Shown here in pieces: positions 9,215 to 17,819 of a DNA stretch of 32,182 bases (positions within the stretch are counted from its first letter, which is position 1; every line of letters starts with the position of its first letter). Location: contig PCRM01000044.1 in the NCBI GenBank assembly GCA_002771215.1, forward strand, positions 15,713 through 47,894, in the 5' to 3' direction. A model generated the notes under the pieces. It was not told where the DNA came from. It ran no database searches and worked only from the letters and a program-made list of their open reading frames with translations. This DNA comes from Candidatus Nealsonbacteria bacterium CG23_combo_of_CG06-09_8_20_14_all_40_13 (lineage in GTDB: Bacteria; Patescibacteriota; UBA1384; UBA12157_A; GCA-002773005). The position numbers were made by a program, and so were the translations under genes.

Positions 9215-10697
9215 ACATTTTTATACTCCTAGATTTTAAATAATACCAAAGCAAAAGGCCAACTAAAATGAAATAATATAAAAACATCCAAATCAAGTTT
9301 CCTTTGGCGACAGTTAGGGCGCCATATGGCAGCTTTGACAGCTTTTCTATAACCCAGATAATATAATGCAAGGGCAGCCAGGCAAAGTAGCCCAATAGCC
9401 GTCCCAAACCTAACCAAAACATCCCCGAAAATGCCGCAATAAAGCCGATTCCCATAGTCAGAGGAACTAAAGGTAAAACCAGGATATTTGCCAATGGGGC
9501 TACCAAGGAAAGAGTCCCAAAATTTGATATTAAAATAGGTAAAGTAAAAATTTGAGCAGCTAAAGTAGCTGTTAAGGCCTCACTGACAAGAGATGGGACG
9601 CGATTGGAAAAATGCCAGCGTTTTATTAACTTATGGAAAATCGGCTGAAGATAAATTAAGCCCATAACTGCTGCAAATGAGAGCTGGAAACCGACGTCTG
9701 CTTGCAATAAGAGAGGATTGTGCAAAACCATCAATACTGCAGCCAATAATACGGCGATAATGGAATATTCTTTACGTCCCAATTTCCCAGCCAATAAAAA
9801 GATGCTACCCATAATCGCCGCCCTGACAACCGAGGCTGATGCTCCAGTTAAAACAACGAAAAATAAAATAAAAATTAAAGTCAGCCAAAAGCTGATATTA
9901 AATGAGTATTTTTTTAGCCAATCATAAAATATTTTAATTAATATTGAGATATTATATCCGGAAATAGCAATAATATGGGTAGTGCCGGTTGCAGATAAAG
10001 CGTTCATCAGGTCGGGAGGAATTTGACGCCTTGAGCCGATAAGAAGCCCGGCCAGAAAAGAAGCCAGAGGTTCGGGTAAAATAGCGTTCATAGCAAATTC
10101 CATCTTATCCTTTAAAAGGTAAATGTATTTGATTATCAAATTGCCGTCGCTTTTGATAAATTTGATATTCTCAGGCGATTCAATAATGCCGTAAATTTGC
10201 TGCTTGCGAAGGTAACTGACATAATCGAAGTCATTAAAATTTGTTGGTTGTCCTAAAACGCCGGAAAATGATATTGAATCCCCATATTTATATGCAGGAT
10301 AGCGAGGAAATATCGCTAATATATTTAAATTTTTATCATTGGTTTTAACTTTAAAAACTATCCTTTGCTGTTTGGAGCTAACAACTGGCTCATAAATTAT
10401 ATTTCCAACTAGCTCCAATTTTTTTCCAAATGGCATATTTTCGGGTGTTTTATACTTTGAAAACCAATAATTGTATTGAATTGCGATGAATAATACCATA
10501 ATAACTAATGCTAAAAATTTCACGATTTTATCTTGCTTATATACAAAATAAATTAAAACCAAAGCTAAGCACAAAATTGGAAGAAAATAAAAAATATTTT
10601 TGGGTAATTTTTCCAATACATTAATCGGAGATATAACTACACCAATTAAAAAAGTGGCTAAAACTGATATTGTAATCTTTGAACGCGGTAATGACAT
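9201..10697 (-). CDS. comEC: ComEC/Rec2 competence membrane channel
   Basis: ALSATGTTHIIAISGYNISIL motif, LTGASASVVRAAIMGSIFLLA, multiple TM segments. Confidence 0.88.
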   Translation of the reverse strand: MSLPRSKITISVLATFLIGVVISPINVLEKLPKNIFYFLPILCLALVLIYFVYKQDKIVKFLALVIMVLFIAIQYNYWFSKYKTPENMPFGKKLELVGNIIYEPVVSSKQQRIVFKVKTNDKNLNILAIFPRYPAYKYGDSISFSGVLGQPTNFNDFDYVSYLRKQQIYGIIESPENIKFIKSDGNLIIKYIYLLKDKMEFAMNAILPEPLASFLAGLLIGSRRQIPPDLMNALSATGTTHIIAISGYNISILIKIFYDWLKKYSFNISFWLTLIFILFFVVLTGASASVVRAAIMGSIFLLAGKLGRKEYSIIAVLLAAVLMVLHNPLLLQADVGFQLSFAAVMGLIYLQPIFHKLIKRWHFSNRVPSLVSEALTATLAAQIFTLPILISNFGTLSLVAPLANILVLPLVPLTMGIGFIAAFSGMFWLGLGRLLGYFAWLPLHYIIWVIEKLSKLPYGALTVAKGNLIWMFLYYFILVGLLLWYYLKSRSIKMYEQN

Positions 10698-10746
10698 TGA
10701 CTTTTCCTTTTTTTTATCCTATCATATTTATATGCAGGGAGTGTCA

Positions 10747-11205
10747 ATGCGTAAATCATCCAGTTTCAAAGGTAAAAAAATTAAAGAATTAGAAAACGAT
10801 TTGAAGAGATTGGCCGCAGATTTTGCAAATTACCGCAAACGCCAGGATGAACTATCTCAAAAGTCAATAAGATCTGCAAATACGGATTTAATTTTAAAAA
10901 TAATTCCAATTCTGGATAGTTTCCGCCGTGCCTTTGCTCACATTCCAGATAAACTTACTAATAATAAATGGGTTGAGGGTGTTAAAAACATTGATAAGCA
11001 ATTGGAAAATATTCTTAATCAAGAAGGCGTCAAAAGAATCGACGTTAGCCATTCTAAATTTGACCCTCATTTCCATGAGGCAATTTTATACCAAGAAAAT
11101 AAAAAAATACCCGAGGGATATATAGTTTGCATGTTTGAAAACGGCTACACCCTTTATAATCAAGTAATTAAACCGGCGAAAGTTATTGTTTCTAAAGGTA
11201 AATAA
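10747..11205 (+). CDS. grpE: Nucleotide exchange factor GrpE
   Basis: LKRLAADFANYRKRQDE...LKIIPILDSFRRAF...FDPHFHEAILYQ...GYTLYNQVIKPAKVIVSKG; start at MRKSSSF preceded by AGGGAG. Confidence 0.9.
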   Translation: MRKSSSFKGKKIKELENDLKRLAADFANYRKRQDELSQKSIRSANTDLILKIIPILDSFRRAFAHIPDKLTNNKWVEGVKNIDKQLENILNQEGVKRIDVSHSKFDPHFHEAILYQENKKIPEGYIVCMFENGYTLYNQVIKPAKVIVSKGK

Positions 11206-11213
11206 CATAGGTC

Positions 11214-11242
11214 TTGACAAATTGTAAAGTTGACTTTACAAT
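11214..11242 (+). promoter_or_regulatory. Sigma70-type promoter for dnaK: TTGACA-N17-TACAAT
   Basis: TTGACA 11214-11219, 17-nt spacer, TACAAT 11237-11242, followed by AGGAGG and ATG at 11262. Confidence 0.75.
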
Positions 11243-11244
11243 TT
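11219..11244. promoter_or_regulatory. 26-bp perfect palindrome (2-nt centre) covering the dnaK spacer and -10, probable operator
   Basis: AAATTGTAAAGT-TG-ACTTTACAATTT. Confidence 0.7.
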
Positions 11245-11261
11245 TTATTAGGAGGTAATTT

Positions 11262-13130
11262 ATGTCTAGAATAATCGGCATAGACCTAGGCACAACTAAT
11301 TCAGTTGCTGCCGTCATGGAAGGCGGCAGCCCCAAAGTCATCCCAACAGCTGAAGGACCAGCAATTTGTCCTTCAATCGTGGCAATTACAAAAAACGGTG
11401 AGCGATTAGCGGGGTTATTGGCCAAGCGTCAAGCTATTACCAATCCCGAAAACACGGTTTATTCTATAAAACGTTTAATTGGCCGCAGATTTAATGACGC
11501 AGAAATTGAACAAGCCAAAAAAACTCTCCCCTATAAAATTGTGCAGGCAGGCCAAGGTGTCAAAGTTGTTATGGGTGATAAAGAATATTCACCACAGGAA
11601 ATTTCAGCTTTTATCCTACAAAAGCTGAAAAATGATGCCGAAGCTTATTTAGGAGAAAAGATTACTGAAGCTGTCATAACTGTACCAGCATATTTCAATG
11701 ATTCACAAAGGCAAGCCACTAAAGATGCCGGAAAAATCGCAGGATTAGATGTAAAACGAATAATCAACGAACCGACAGCTTCCGCTTTAGCCTACGGACT
11801 AGAAAAGAAAAAAGGAGGAAAAATTGCTGTATACGATCTGGGAGGCGGTACTTTTGATATAACTGTATTAGATATTGGCGGTGGCGTCTTTGAAGTCCTT
11901 TCAACCTCAGGAGATACTTGTCTTGGCGGCGACGATTTTGACCAAAAAGTTATGGATTATATTCTGGAAGAATTTAAGAAAAAAGAAGGTCTGGACCTTA
12001 AAAATGATCCAATGGCTCTGCAGAGAGTTAAAGAGGCCGCAGAAAAGGCAAAAATTGAGCTTTCCAGCGCCCAAGAAACTGAAATTAACTTACCTTTTAT
12101 AACAGCTGATGCCTCCGGTCCCAAACATTTAATCTTGAAACTTTCACGCGCAAAACTTGAACAGTTGGTAGATGATTTAATTGAAAAAACAAAAGGACCA
12201 GTCACGCAAGCTTTGAAAGATGCCAAGCTTAAACCTGAAGAAATCAGCGATGTCATTTTAGTCGGCGGACAAATAAGAATGCCTAAAGTTCAAAAATTCG
12301 TCGCAGATATCTTTGGTAAAGAACCTGAAAAAGGAGTTAATCCCGATGAGGTAGTGGCATTGGGGGCTGCAATTCAAGGTAGTGTTTTGTCGGGAGAGAT
12401 TAAAGATATTCTTCTACTTGACGTTACACCCTTAACTTTAGGACTGGAAACTTTGGGCGGCGTTATGACTCCTCTAATAGAACGCAACACCACAATTCCT
12501 ACCTCAAAAACGCAGGTTTTTTCAACTGCAGCTGATAACCAAACATCCGTTGAAGTTCATATCTTGCAGGGAGAAAGATCAATGGCCGCAGATAACCGCA
12601 CATTAGGAAGATTTATGCTTGATGGTATACCCCCTGCTCCTCGTGGCATCCCACAAATAGAAGTAACATTTGATATTGACGCCAATGGGATTTTAAATGT
12701 CAAAGCCAAAGATAAAGCCACCAGTAAAGAGCAAAAAATTACCATCACGGCCACTTCAGGTCTCTCTGAAGATGAGATTAAAAAAATGCAAAAAGAAGCT
12801 GAAAGTCATCTGGAAGATGACAAAAAGAAAAAGGAGCTTGTTGAAGCCAAAAATGAAGCGTCTAATCTGATTTATACTTGTGAGAAGACATTACGCGAGG
12901 GATCTGATAAAATAAAAGTGGAAGATAAAAGAGAGATTGAAGACAAAATTCTGGCGCTCAAAAACACTCTCTCATCTGATAATTTAGAAAATATTAAAAA
13001 AGAAAATGAGCAACTATCAGCTTTGATTTCGAAAATTGGCGCCCAAATGTATGAGAATCAAGACCAGAGCCAATCCTCCCAGCAGACCTCCCCAGACAAA
13101 CCTGCAAATCAGGAAAAATCCCAATCTTAA
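11262..13130 (+). CDS. dnaK: Chaperone DnaK (Hsp70)
   Basis: [50 protein letters not shown]. Confidence 0.97.
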   Translation: MSRIIGIDLGTTNSVAAVMEGGSPKVIPTAEGPAICPSIVAITKNGERLAGLLAKRQAITNPENTVYSIKRLIGRRFNDAEIEQAKKTLPYKIVQAGQGVKVVMGDKEYSPQEISAFILQKLKNDAEAYLGEKITEAVITVPAYFNDSQRQATKDAGKIAGLDVKRIINEPTASALAYGLEKKKGGKIAVYDLGGGTFDITVLDIGGGVFEVLSTSGDTCLGGDDFDQKVMDYILEEFKKKEGLDLKNDPMALQRVKEAAEKAKIELSSAQETEINLPFITADASGPKHLILKLSRAKLEQLVDDLIEKTKGPVTQALKDAKLKPEEISDVILVGGQIRMPKVQKFVADIFGKEPEKGVNPDEVVALGAAIQGSVLSGEIKDILLLDVTPLTLGLETLGGVMTPLIERNTTIPTSKTQVFSTAADNQTSVEVHILQGERSMAADNRTLGRFMLDGIPPAPRGIPQIEVTFDIDANGILNVKAKDKATSKEQKITITATSGLSEDEIKKMQKEAESHLEDDKKKKELVEAKNEASNLIYTCEKTLREGSDKIKVEDKREIEDKILALKNTLSSDNLENIKKENEQLSALISKIGAQMYENQDQSQSSQQTSPDKPANQEKSQS

Positions 13131-13133
13131 AAA

Positions 13134-13832
13134 ATGTTTAAATACGCGGCGGTCACTTTAATTATCGTTATGGGACTATCTTTAAGTGGGCTAAGTTGCA
13201 GCCTATTTTCACAATCCCCATCAAACACTAACAATACGCAACCTACAAGCTCTTCTGTGGGGAACTCAACTGCTTCAGGTAATCTTTTAACAACCATTAG
13301 TCCAGACCAGATAAATAGCCAAGCTGCCTCAAATTATGCCAAATCTAACCAAGAAGCTACATCCTGGCAACCAGATGCAGTATTATATGCTTTAAATATA
13401 AAACTGTCCTCTTCTCTTAAAGTCAATCAAGCGACAGAAATTTACATTTATGGTTCATCAGCAGATCCAAAAGTCTGGTATACAGTGTCTGTTAACCAAC
13501 AAACAGGCAAAGTTACGAGGGCTTGGGTCATGAAACAGGATTATATGCCGGAAATTCAAAACCAAGTTAAGATACAATACTGGAAAACAAACTATGTTGA
13601 AGCGCTACAGCAGGCTGAAAAAAATGGTGGTAAAGTTTTTAGAGATAAAAATCCCAACGCTAACATTTCCTTGACTTTATCTATCACACAACCTAAAAAT
13701 TGGCTTTGGTGGACTGTGGAATATCAAGCTTCTTTCTCTGGAGAAACCCTTAAAATTAAAGTGGATACCAACACGGGTAAAATCTACTCCGAATCAGGCG
13801 AACCGACAGACAAGGCAAGCACTAATCAATAA
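13134..13832 (+). CDS. Putative lipoprotein with PepSY-like C-terminal region
   Basis: Signal peptide with LSGLSC lipobox; two WYTVSVNQQTGKV / WWTVEYQ...KVDTNTGKIYSESG half-repeats; starts 3 nt after the dnaK stop. Confidence 0.6.
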   Translation: MFKYAAVTLIIVMGLSLSGLSCSLFSQSPSNTNNTQPTSSSVGNSTASGNLLTTISPDQINSQAASNYAKSNQEATSWQPDAVLYALNIKLSSSLKVNQATEIYIYGSSADPKVWYTVSVNQQTGKVTRAWVMKQDYMPEIQNQVKIQYWKTNYVEALQQAEKNGGKVFRDKNPNANISLTLSITQPKNWLWWTVEYQASFSGETLKIKVDTNTGKIYSESGEPTDKASTNQ

Positions 13833-13936
13833 ACTACTTCGCAGCAAGCTGCGGAGTATCCCCAAAGGGGCGAGTTTGTTTTTAAATAGGCTTCATCCTC
13901 GCAGCAAGCTACGAGGTATTCAGCCTCTTAAAAATA
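13831..13936 (+). repeat. REP-like element copy C
   Basis: AAACTACTTCGCAGCAAGCTGCGGAGTATCCCCAAAGGGGCGAGTTTG...TTCATCCTCGCAGCAAGCTACGAGGTATTCAGCCTC aligns to the reverse complement of copies A and B. Confidence 0.85.
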
Positions 13937-13951
13937 AAAAGAAAGATATAA

Positions 13952-14572
13952 ATGGATAATGAAGACTACTACCAAATTTTAGGTGTGAGTAAAAGCGCTT
14001 CAACTGATGAGATTAAGCGCGCCTATCGCAAATTAGCGCATCAATATCACCCTGATAAAAACTACGATCAATCGGATGGTGAGAAATTTAAAAAAATTAA
14101 TGAGGCCTATAAAGTTTTATCTGACCCTCATAAAAGACAGTCCTACGACCAATTCGGTAAAGCTGGTGTCGGCGGACAAGCTGCCGGGGGAAACTATGGA
14201 TACTATGGTAACGGGGCCGCCGGTTTTAGTGGTTTTGAAGATATTTTCAGAAACTTTGGTGGCTTCGGTGGCTTTGGTGATATTTTTGATATTTTTTCTG
14301 AAAGCTTCTCGCAAGTTCAGGTTGAAGTTCCTGTCACCATCTCGCAAGCTGTTTTGGGCGCCGAGATAGAATTTAATGCTGCCGGCCAAAAAATAACCTT
14401 AAAAATACCAGCAGATACCGCCGATAATCAAGTTTTTAGGCTTAAGGGCATGGGATTGGAGCACCGCCGCGGCCGCGGCGATATGTTGGCTATAGTTCGT
14501 ATTCAAATGCCAAAGCACTTATCTCGAGAACAAAGAGAGCTTTTTGAACAGCTGAGAGCAAAAGGACTTTAG
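13952..14572 (+). CDS. dnaJ: Short DnaJ-like co-chaperone (J domain, G/F region, single C-terminal domain, no zinc finger)
   Basis: [33 protein letters not shown]...; no CxxCxGxG repeats; [19 protein letters not shown]...[20 protein letters not shown]. Confidence 0.88.
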   Translation: MDNEDYYQILGVSKSASTDEIKRAYRKLAHQYHPDKNYDQSDGEKFKKINEAYKVLSDPHKRQSYDQFGKAGVGGQAAGGNYGYYGNGAAGFSGFEDIFRNFGGFGGFGDIFDIFSESFSQVQVEVPVTISQAVLGAEIEFNAAGQKITLKIPADTADNQVFRLKGMGLEHRRGRGDMLAIVRIQMPKHLSREQRELFEQLRAKGL

Positions 14573-14650
14573 ACAAATTTTGCTTGACACAATTTTTTAT
14601 TCATTGGATAATATATTTAAGAGATATTAACGAGCCGAAAGGAGGGGTTC

Positions 14651-15184
14651 TTGGTAAATCTTCCGTCTTGGGATTTGTTTATCACACTTTTTTTTATTAT
14701 CGGTATTGCTTATGGATTTATTCTTCAAAAAGAAAAAATCATTGCTACGTTAGTATCTGCGTATATTGCTTTAGTGATTGTTTCTGTTTGGTCTGAAACA
14801 CTGCACAAGTTTTTCCTTGGAGAAAAAGCTGTTTTAAATCAATTATTTGTTCGCTCCAATGCCTCTCCATTTACCATCCAGGTAATTATGTTTGCGGTAA
14901 TTATTTTATTGTTATCCAGTAAAAGCGGCATTTCCGGCTCTAAAGCAAGCAAGAGCATTTTATCCCCTTTAGAATCAATAATTTATAGCTTTTTAACAAC
15001 GGCATTAATTTTGTCTTCCATCTTTTATTTCCTCCCAGCAGAGGCAAGAACGGCTTTTGCGGCACAATCTAAACTTGCCAAATTAATTATTGATTATCAT
15101 AACTGGTGGATAATGCTCCCTGTGCTATTCTTGCTTTTTACCGGATTTCGAAATGGTGGCAGCAGTAGTAGAAGCAGCGAATAA
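14651..15184 (+). CDS. CvpA-family-like membrane protein
   Basis: TTG start after AAGGAGG; MVNLPSWDLFITLFFIIGIAYGFILQKEKIIATLVSAYIAL and four hydrophobic segments. Confidence 0.6.
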   Translation: MVNLPSWDLFITLFFIIGIAYGFILQKEKIIATLVSAYIALVIVSVWSETLHKFFLGEKAVLNQLFVRSNASPFTIQVIMFAVIILLLSSKSGISGSKASKSILSPLESIIYSFLTTALILSSIFYFLPAEARTAFAAQSKLAKLIIDYHNWWIMLPVLFLLFTGFRNGGSSSRSSE

Positions 15185-15193
15185 GCGGGAGTA

Positions 15194-15245
15194 AACTACT
15201 CTGCGGCAAGCCACAGAGTATTCGGCCTCTTGAAAATAAAGAATA
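15194..15245 (+). repeat. REP-like element copy D (single palindrome)
   Basis: TAAACTACTCTGCGGCAAGCCACAGAGTATTCGGCCTCTTGAAAATAAA. Confidence 0.75.
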
Positions 15246-15432
15246 AAAGGCGTGATAAAGGAATGATAAGGTGGTGATATGGTCGTGACGCATTGTCAGA
15301 CAAAATGTCCTGTCCTACAATATATCACTACTTATCACAACGTGTCACCCTATGTCACGGTTTTTTTACTGGAAACTATTAACTGCTGACTGTAGACTGC
15401 TCATTGTTGACTATCCACCTTCGGTGGATCCC

Positions 15433-15507
15433 GGGCCCGTAGCTCAGTGGTAGAGCGACAGCCTTTTAAGCTGTGCGTCGCGGGTTCGATCCCCGCCGGG
15501 CCCTCCA
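15433..15507 (+). tRNA. tRNA-Lys (anticodon TTT), CCA encoded
   Basis: Acceptor GGGCCCG/CGGGCCC, D arm GCTCAGTGGTAGAGC, anticodon arm ACAGC-CTTTTAA-GCTGT, T arm GCGGG-TTCGATC-CCCGC, T+CCA. Confidence 0.95.
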
Positions 15508-15510
15508 CAA

Positions 15511-15620
15511 TTGGTCGTTAGTCATTGGTTGTTTGTCGTTGGTCGTTAGTCATTGGTCGTTTGTCGTTGGTCGTTTGTCGTTGGTCGTTAGTCATTGGTC
15601 GTTTGTCGTTGGTGGTTTTT
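15511..15620 (+). repeat. 14-bp minisatellite, about 7 full units plus a partial unit
   Basis: Units TTGGTCGTTAGTCA (A) and TTGGTCGTTTGTCG (B) in order A B' A B B A B, then TTGGTGG. Confidence 0.92.
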
Positions 15621-15649
15621 CAGTATCATTGAAGAAAAAAGGAAATGGA

Positions 15650-16009
15650 ATGAGCGAAAATTTACAAGAAGGTCAAAAACACAGTCCAGAAGAAGAAAAA
15701 GACCACTTTGCGGAGCAACAGCAACAAGAGCTGGCGCGTCGTCGCGAAGCTGGCGAATTAGCGCCTTATGACTATGAGGTAATTTACATTCAGTATCTTC
15801 AGCAAGACGGTGAGCCTGTCACCCTTAAAGATGTTGAAAATCATGCCATTGTTATTAACCCCGATGAATTTGAAACCCTTGGCTTCATTGAATTTGTGAA
15901 GGCCAATGGCGAAATAATTAACATTGATTTTACGGATGAAGGTTTTGACAGAAGCCATCCGTTAATCATTTTTCTTGAAGAACTCGGGGACAAAAAATCA
16001 TCTGAGTAA
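15650..16009 (+). CDS. Hypothetical acidic protein, 119 aa
   Basis: Probable start MSENLQEGQKHSPEEEKD; the upstream in-frame part of ORF 15473-16009 is tRNA plus minisatellite. Glu/Asp-rich, no recognised family. Confidence 0.65.
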   Translation: MSENLQEGQKHSPEEEKDHFAEQQQQELARRREAGELAPYDYEVIYIQYLQQDGEPVTLKDVENHAIVINPDEFETLGFIEFVKANGEIINIDFTDEGFDRSHPLIIFLEELGDKKSSE

Positions 16010-16035
16010 ATTTGCCGCCAGCGATGGCCCTCCAT

Positions 16036-16060
16036 AAAAACGCCTTTAAGGCGTTTTTAT
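16036..16060. terminator. Bidirectional intrinsic terminator
   Basis: AAAAACGCCTT-T-AAGGCGTTTTT palindrome with A and T flanks, between convergent genes. Confidence 0.8.
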
Positions 16061-16197
16061 CTTTTGAGAAAAAACCAGATTAAAAATACAATCAGAACAA
16101 ATAAAAAACCAAAAAGTACCAGCATCGTTTGACAGGTGCAGGCGCCGCCTTTTTCTTTCTTTTTATCAATTTCGTCATAAAAATTATCTTTGGCCAT
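16057..16197 (-). CDS. Single-TM miniprotein, 46 aa (absent from ORF track)
   Basis: Own translation: MAKDNFYDEIDKKKEKGGACTCQTMLVLFGFLFVLIVFLIWFFLKR*; start overlaps the murJ 3' end. Confidence 0.6.
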   Translation of the reverse strand: MAKDNFYDEIDKKKEKGGACTCQTMLVLFGFLFVLIVFLIWFFLKR

Positions 16198-17740
16198 TGG
16201 CTCTGACTTCCTTCAGTTTAAATATCCAAGCTAGAACAAAATAAACTAAAATACCCACAGTTGCGGCTCCAAAAGTTTGTACAAAAATGCCCCAAAAACG
16301 GTGCATATCAACTACTGGTGCCAAAATATACTTGGACAGCTGAATTGCTACAGCCATCAGCAAAGACATAAGAATTACTTTGGCTACGAATATAAAAATT
16401 ACTGACGCTTGTATCGTTTTATTGTCTTTTTGAAATAATATATAAAGCAACAAGGCGTTCAGAAAGCTTCCTAAAGAAAAAGCCAAAGCTAAACCGGCTA
16501 CACCGAGTGTTTTTGCGAAGATATATCCAAAAATTATCGAAAGCAAACCTGAAATTATGCTTATGGTCATCGGTGTTTTCGTGTTTTGCCGGGCGTAAAA
16601 AGCTCGTGCTAAAAGTGGAATACTGCCTTGCGCGACCAATGAAATGGCGAAAAACCCTAATGTCTGTGAGGTTAAAATCGTTTGCTCCCAGCCAAAATGT
16701 CCTGAGCCTAAAATTAATCGGACAATCTGGGTGCGTAATAATATCATCCCAACAGACAATGGGATCAAGAAAAATAAAACTGTCCTTAAAATTCTGTTAA
16801 AATAGTAGGAAAATTTTTCATCATCTTTAAGAGAAACTGTTTCGGAAAGCAAAGGGAAAACTGCCGTAGCAAAAGCGGTGCCAAAAACAACTGTCGGCAT
16901 TGTTTGGATATTATCAGCAAGATTGAAAATTGCCACCGCCCCACCTCCCAAAGCTGAACCGATAGCCGTATAAACAAGCAAAAGAAGCTGCTGCGAGGCC
17001 AAACCGATGGTGCGCGGTACCATTAATTTTAAAATACGCCTGGCACCCTGGCAAAGCGGATCCCAAACTAAACGCCACCTAAATCCTAAAGAATAAGCGG
17101 CGGGCAATTGGACGACCATATGTAAAAAGGCTCCAGCCACAACGCCGAAGGCAACACCATAAACTGAATATCTACCTGACAAGAACAAGGTGGCAACAAT
17201 AATTGACAGGTTATAAAACAATGGTGCGACTGAATAAGCTAAAAATCTCTTGTAAGAGTTTAAAATCCCCCCAAAAATATACGAGAAACCAAAGAAAACC
17301 GGCGAAAGAAGCATTAAACGTGAAAGCTTAAGCGTAATCTCCTGTTTCTCTAAATCAAACTTTGGCACTAAAACAGGCACTAAATAGGGCATAATTATAA
17401 ATAAAATTATGCAAGCAAGAATTACTGCAATTAGGGCCATATTCAAAAAAACATTGGCAACATACCACCCATCTTTGGTCCTGTTTTGCCATATATAAGA
17501 AGTAAAAACCGGAATGAAAGCGGAAGTGATGGCGCCTAAAATCATCAAGTTGAAAATTAGGTCGGGTAGCCGAAAGGCGGCATAATAGGTGTCCAAAAGT
17601 GAAGTAGGAATTTTTTGCGCTAAATAGTGATCACGAACGACACCCAGAATATTGCTTAAAAAGAGTGTTATTATCAGAATCAATGAGGCGCCTTTAAGAC
17701 TATTTTGGCCGCCAATATAATTTTTAAAAAATTTCATCAT
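16184..17740 (-). CDS. murJ: Lipid II flippase MurJ/MviN
   Basis: SNILGVVRDHYLAQKIPTSLLDTYYAAFRLPDLIFNLMILGAITSAFIPVF; about 14 TM segments. Confidence 0.93.
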   Translation of the reverse strand: MMKFFKNYIGGQNSLKGASLILIITLFLSNILGVVRDHYLAQKIPTSLLDTYYAAFRLPDLIFNLMILGAITSAFIPVFTSYIWQNRTKDGWYVANVFLNMALIAVILACIILFIIMPYLVPVLVPKFDLEKQEITLKLSRLMLLSPVFFGFSYIFGGILNSYKRFLAYSVAPLFYNLSIIVATLFLSGRYSVYGVAFGVVAGAFLHMVVQLPAAYSLGFRWRLVWDPLCQGARRILKLMVPRTIGLASQQLLLLVYTAIGSALGGGAVAIFNLADNIQTMPTVVFGTAFATAVFPLLSETVSLKDDEKFSYYFNRILRTVLFFLIPLSVGMILLRTQIVRLILGSGHFGWEQTILTSQTLGFFAISLVAQGSIPLLARAFYARQNTKTPMTISIISGLLSIIFGYIFAKTLGVAGLALAFSLGSFLNALLLYILFQKDNKTIQASVIFIFVAKVILMSLLMAVAIQLSKYILAPVVDMHRFWGIFVQTFGAATVGILVYFVLAWIFKLKEVRANGQR

Positions 17741-17746
17741 AGATTA

Positions 17747-17752
17747 ATTATA
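17747..17752 (-). promoter_or_regulatory. Extended -10 promoter element (TGA-TATAAT) of murJ
   Basis: Minus strand CTGATATAATTAATCT-ATG; hexamer ends 6 nt before the start codon. Confidence 0.55.
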
Positions 17753-17798
17753 TCAGATAAAACCGTTAAAATGCTATGTTTAATTTTTAAAATTGACC

Positions 17799-17819
17799 TG
17801 TGGATAAGTTTTATCCACA
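17799..17819. promoter_or_regulatory. Inverted pair of perfect DnaA boxes
   Basis: TGTGGATAA-GTT-TTATCCACA, both 9/9 to the consensus TTATCCACA. Confidence 0.65.

Noticed and set aside
10600-10746. Extended N-terminus of the GrpE ORF
   Set aside because: Overlaps the comEC 5' end and promoter region; ATG 10747 has an SD and fits GrpE.
11227-11244. CIRCE (HrcA) or HAIR (HspR) operator at dnaK
   Set aside because: Sequence does not match either consensus, although the palindrome itself is real.
15413-15429. Hairpin ATCCACC-TTC-GGTGGAT before tRNA-Lys as a terminator
   Set aside because: No T-run follows; may be a small dispersed repeat, but only one copy is visible here.
15511-15620. CRISPR array
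   Set aside because: Contiguous 14-bp tandem units with no spacers, and no cas genes in the window.
15473-15649. N-terminal 59 residues of ORF 15473-16009
   Set aside because: They are the tRNA-Lys 3' half and minisatellite translated in frame; the credible start is ATG 15650.
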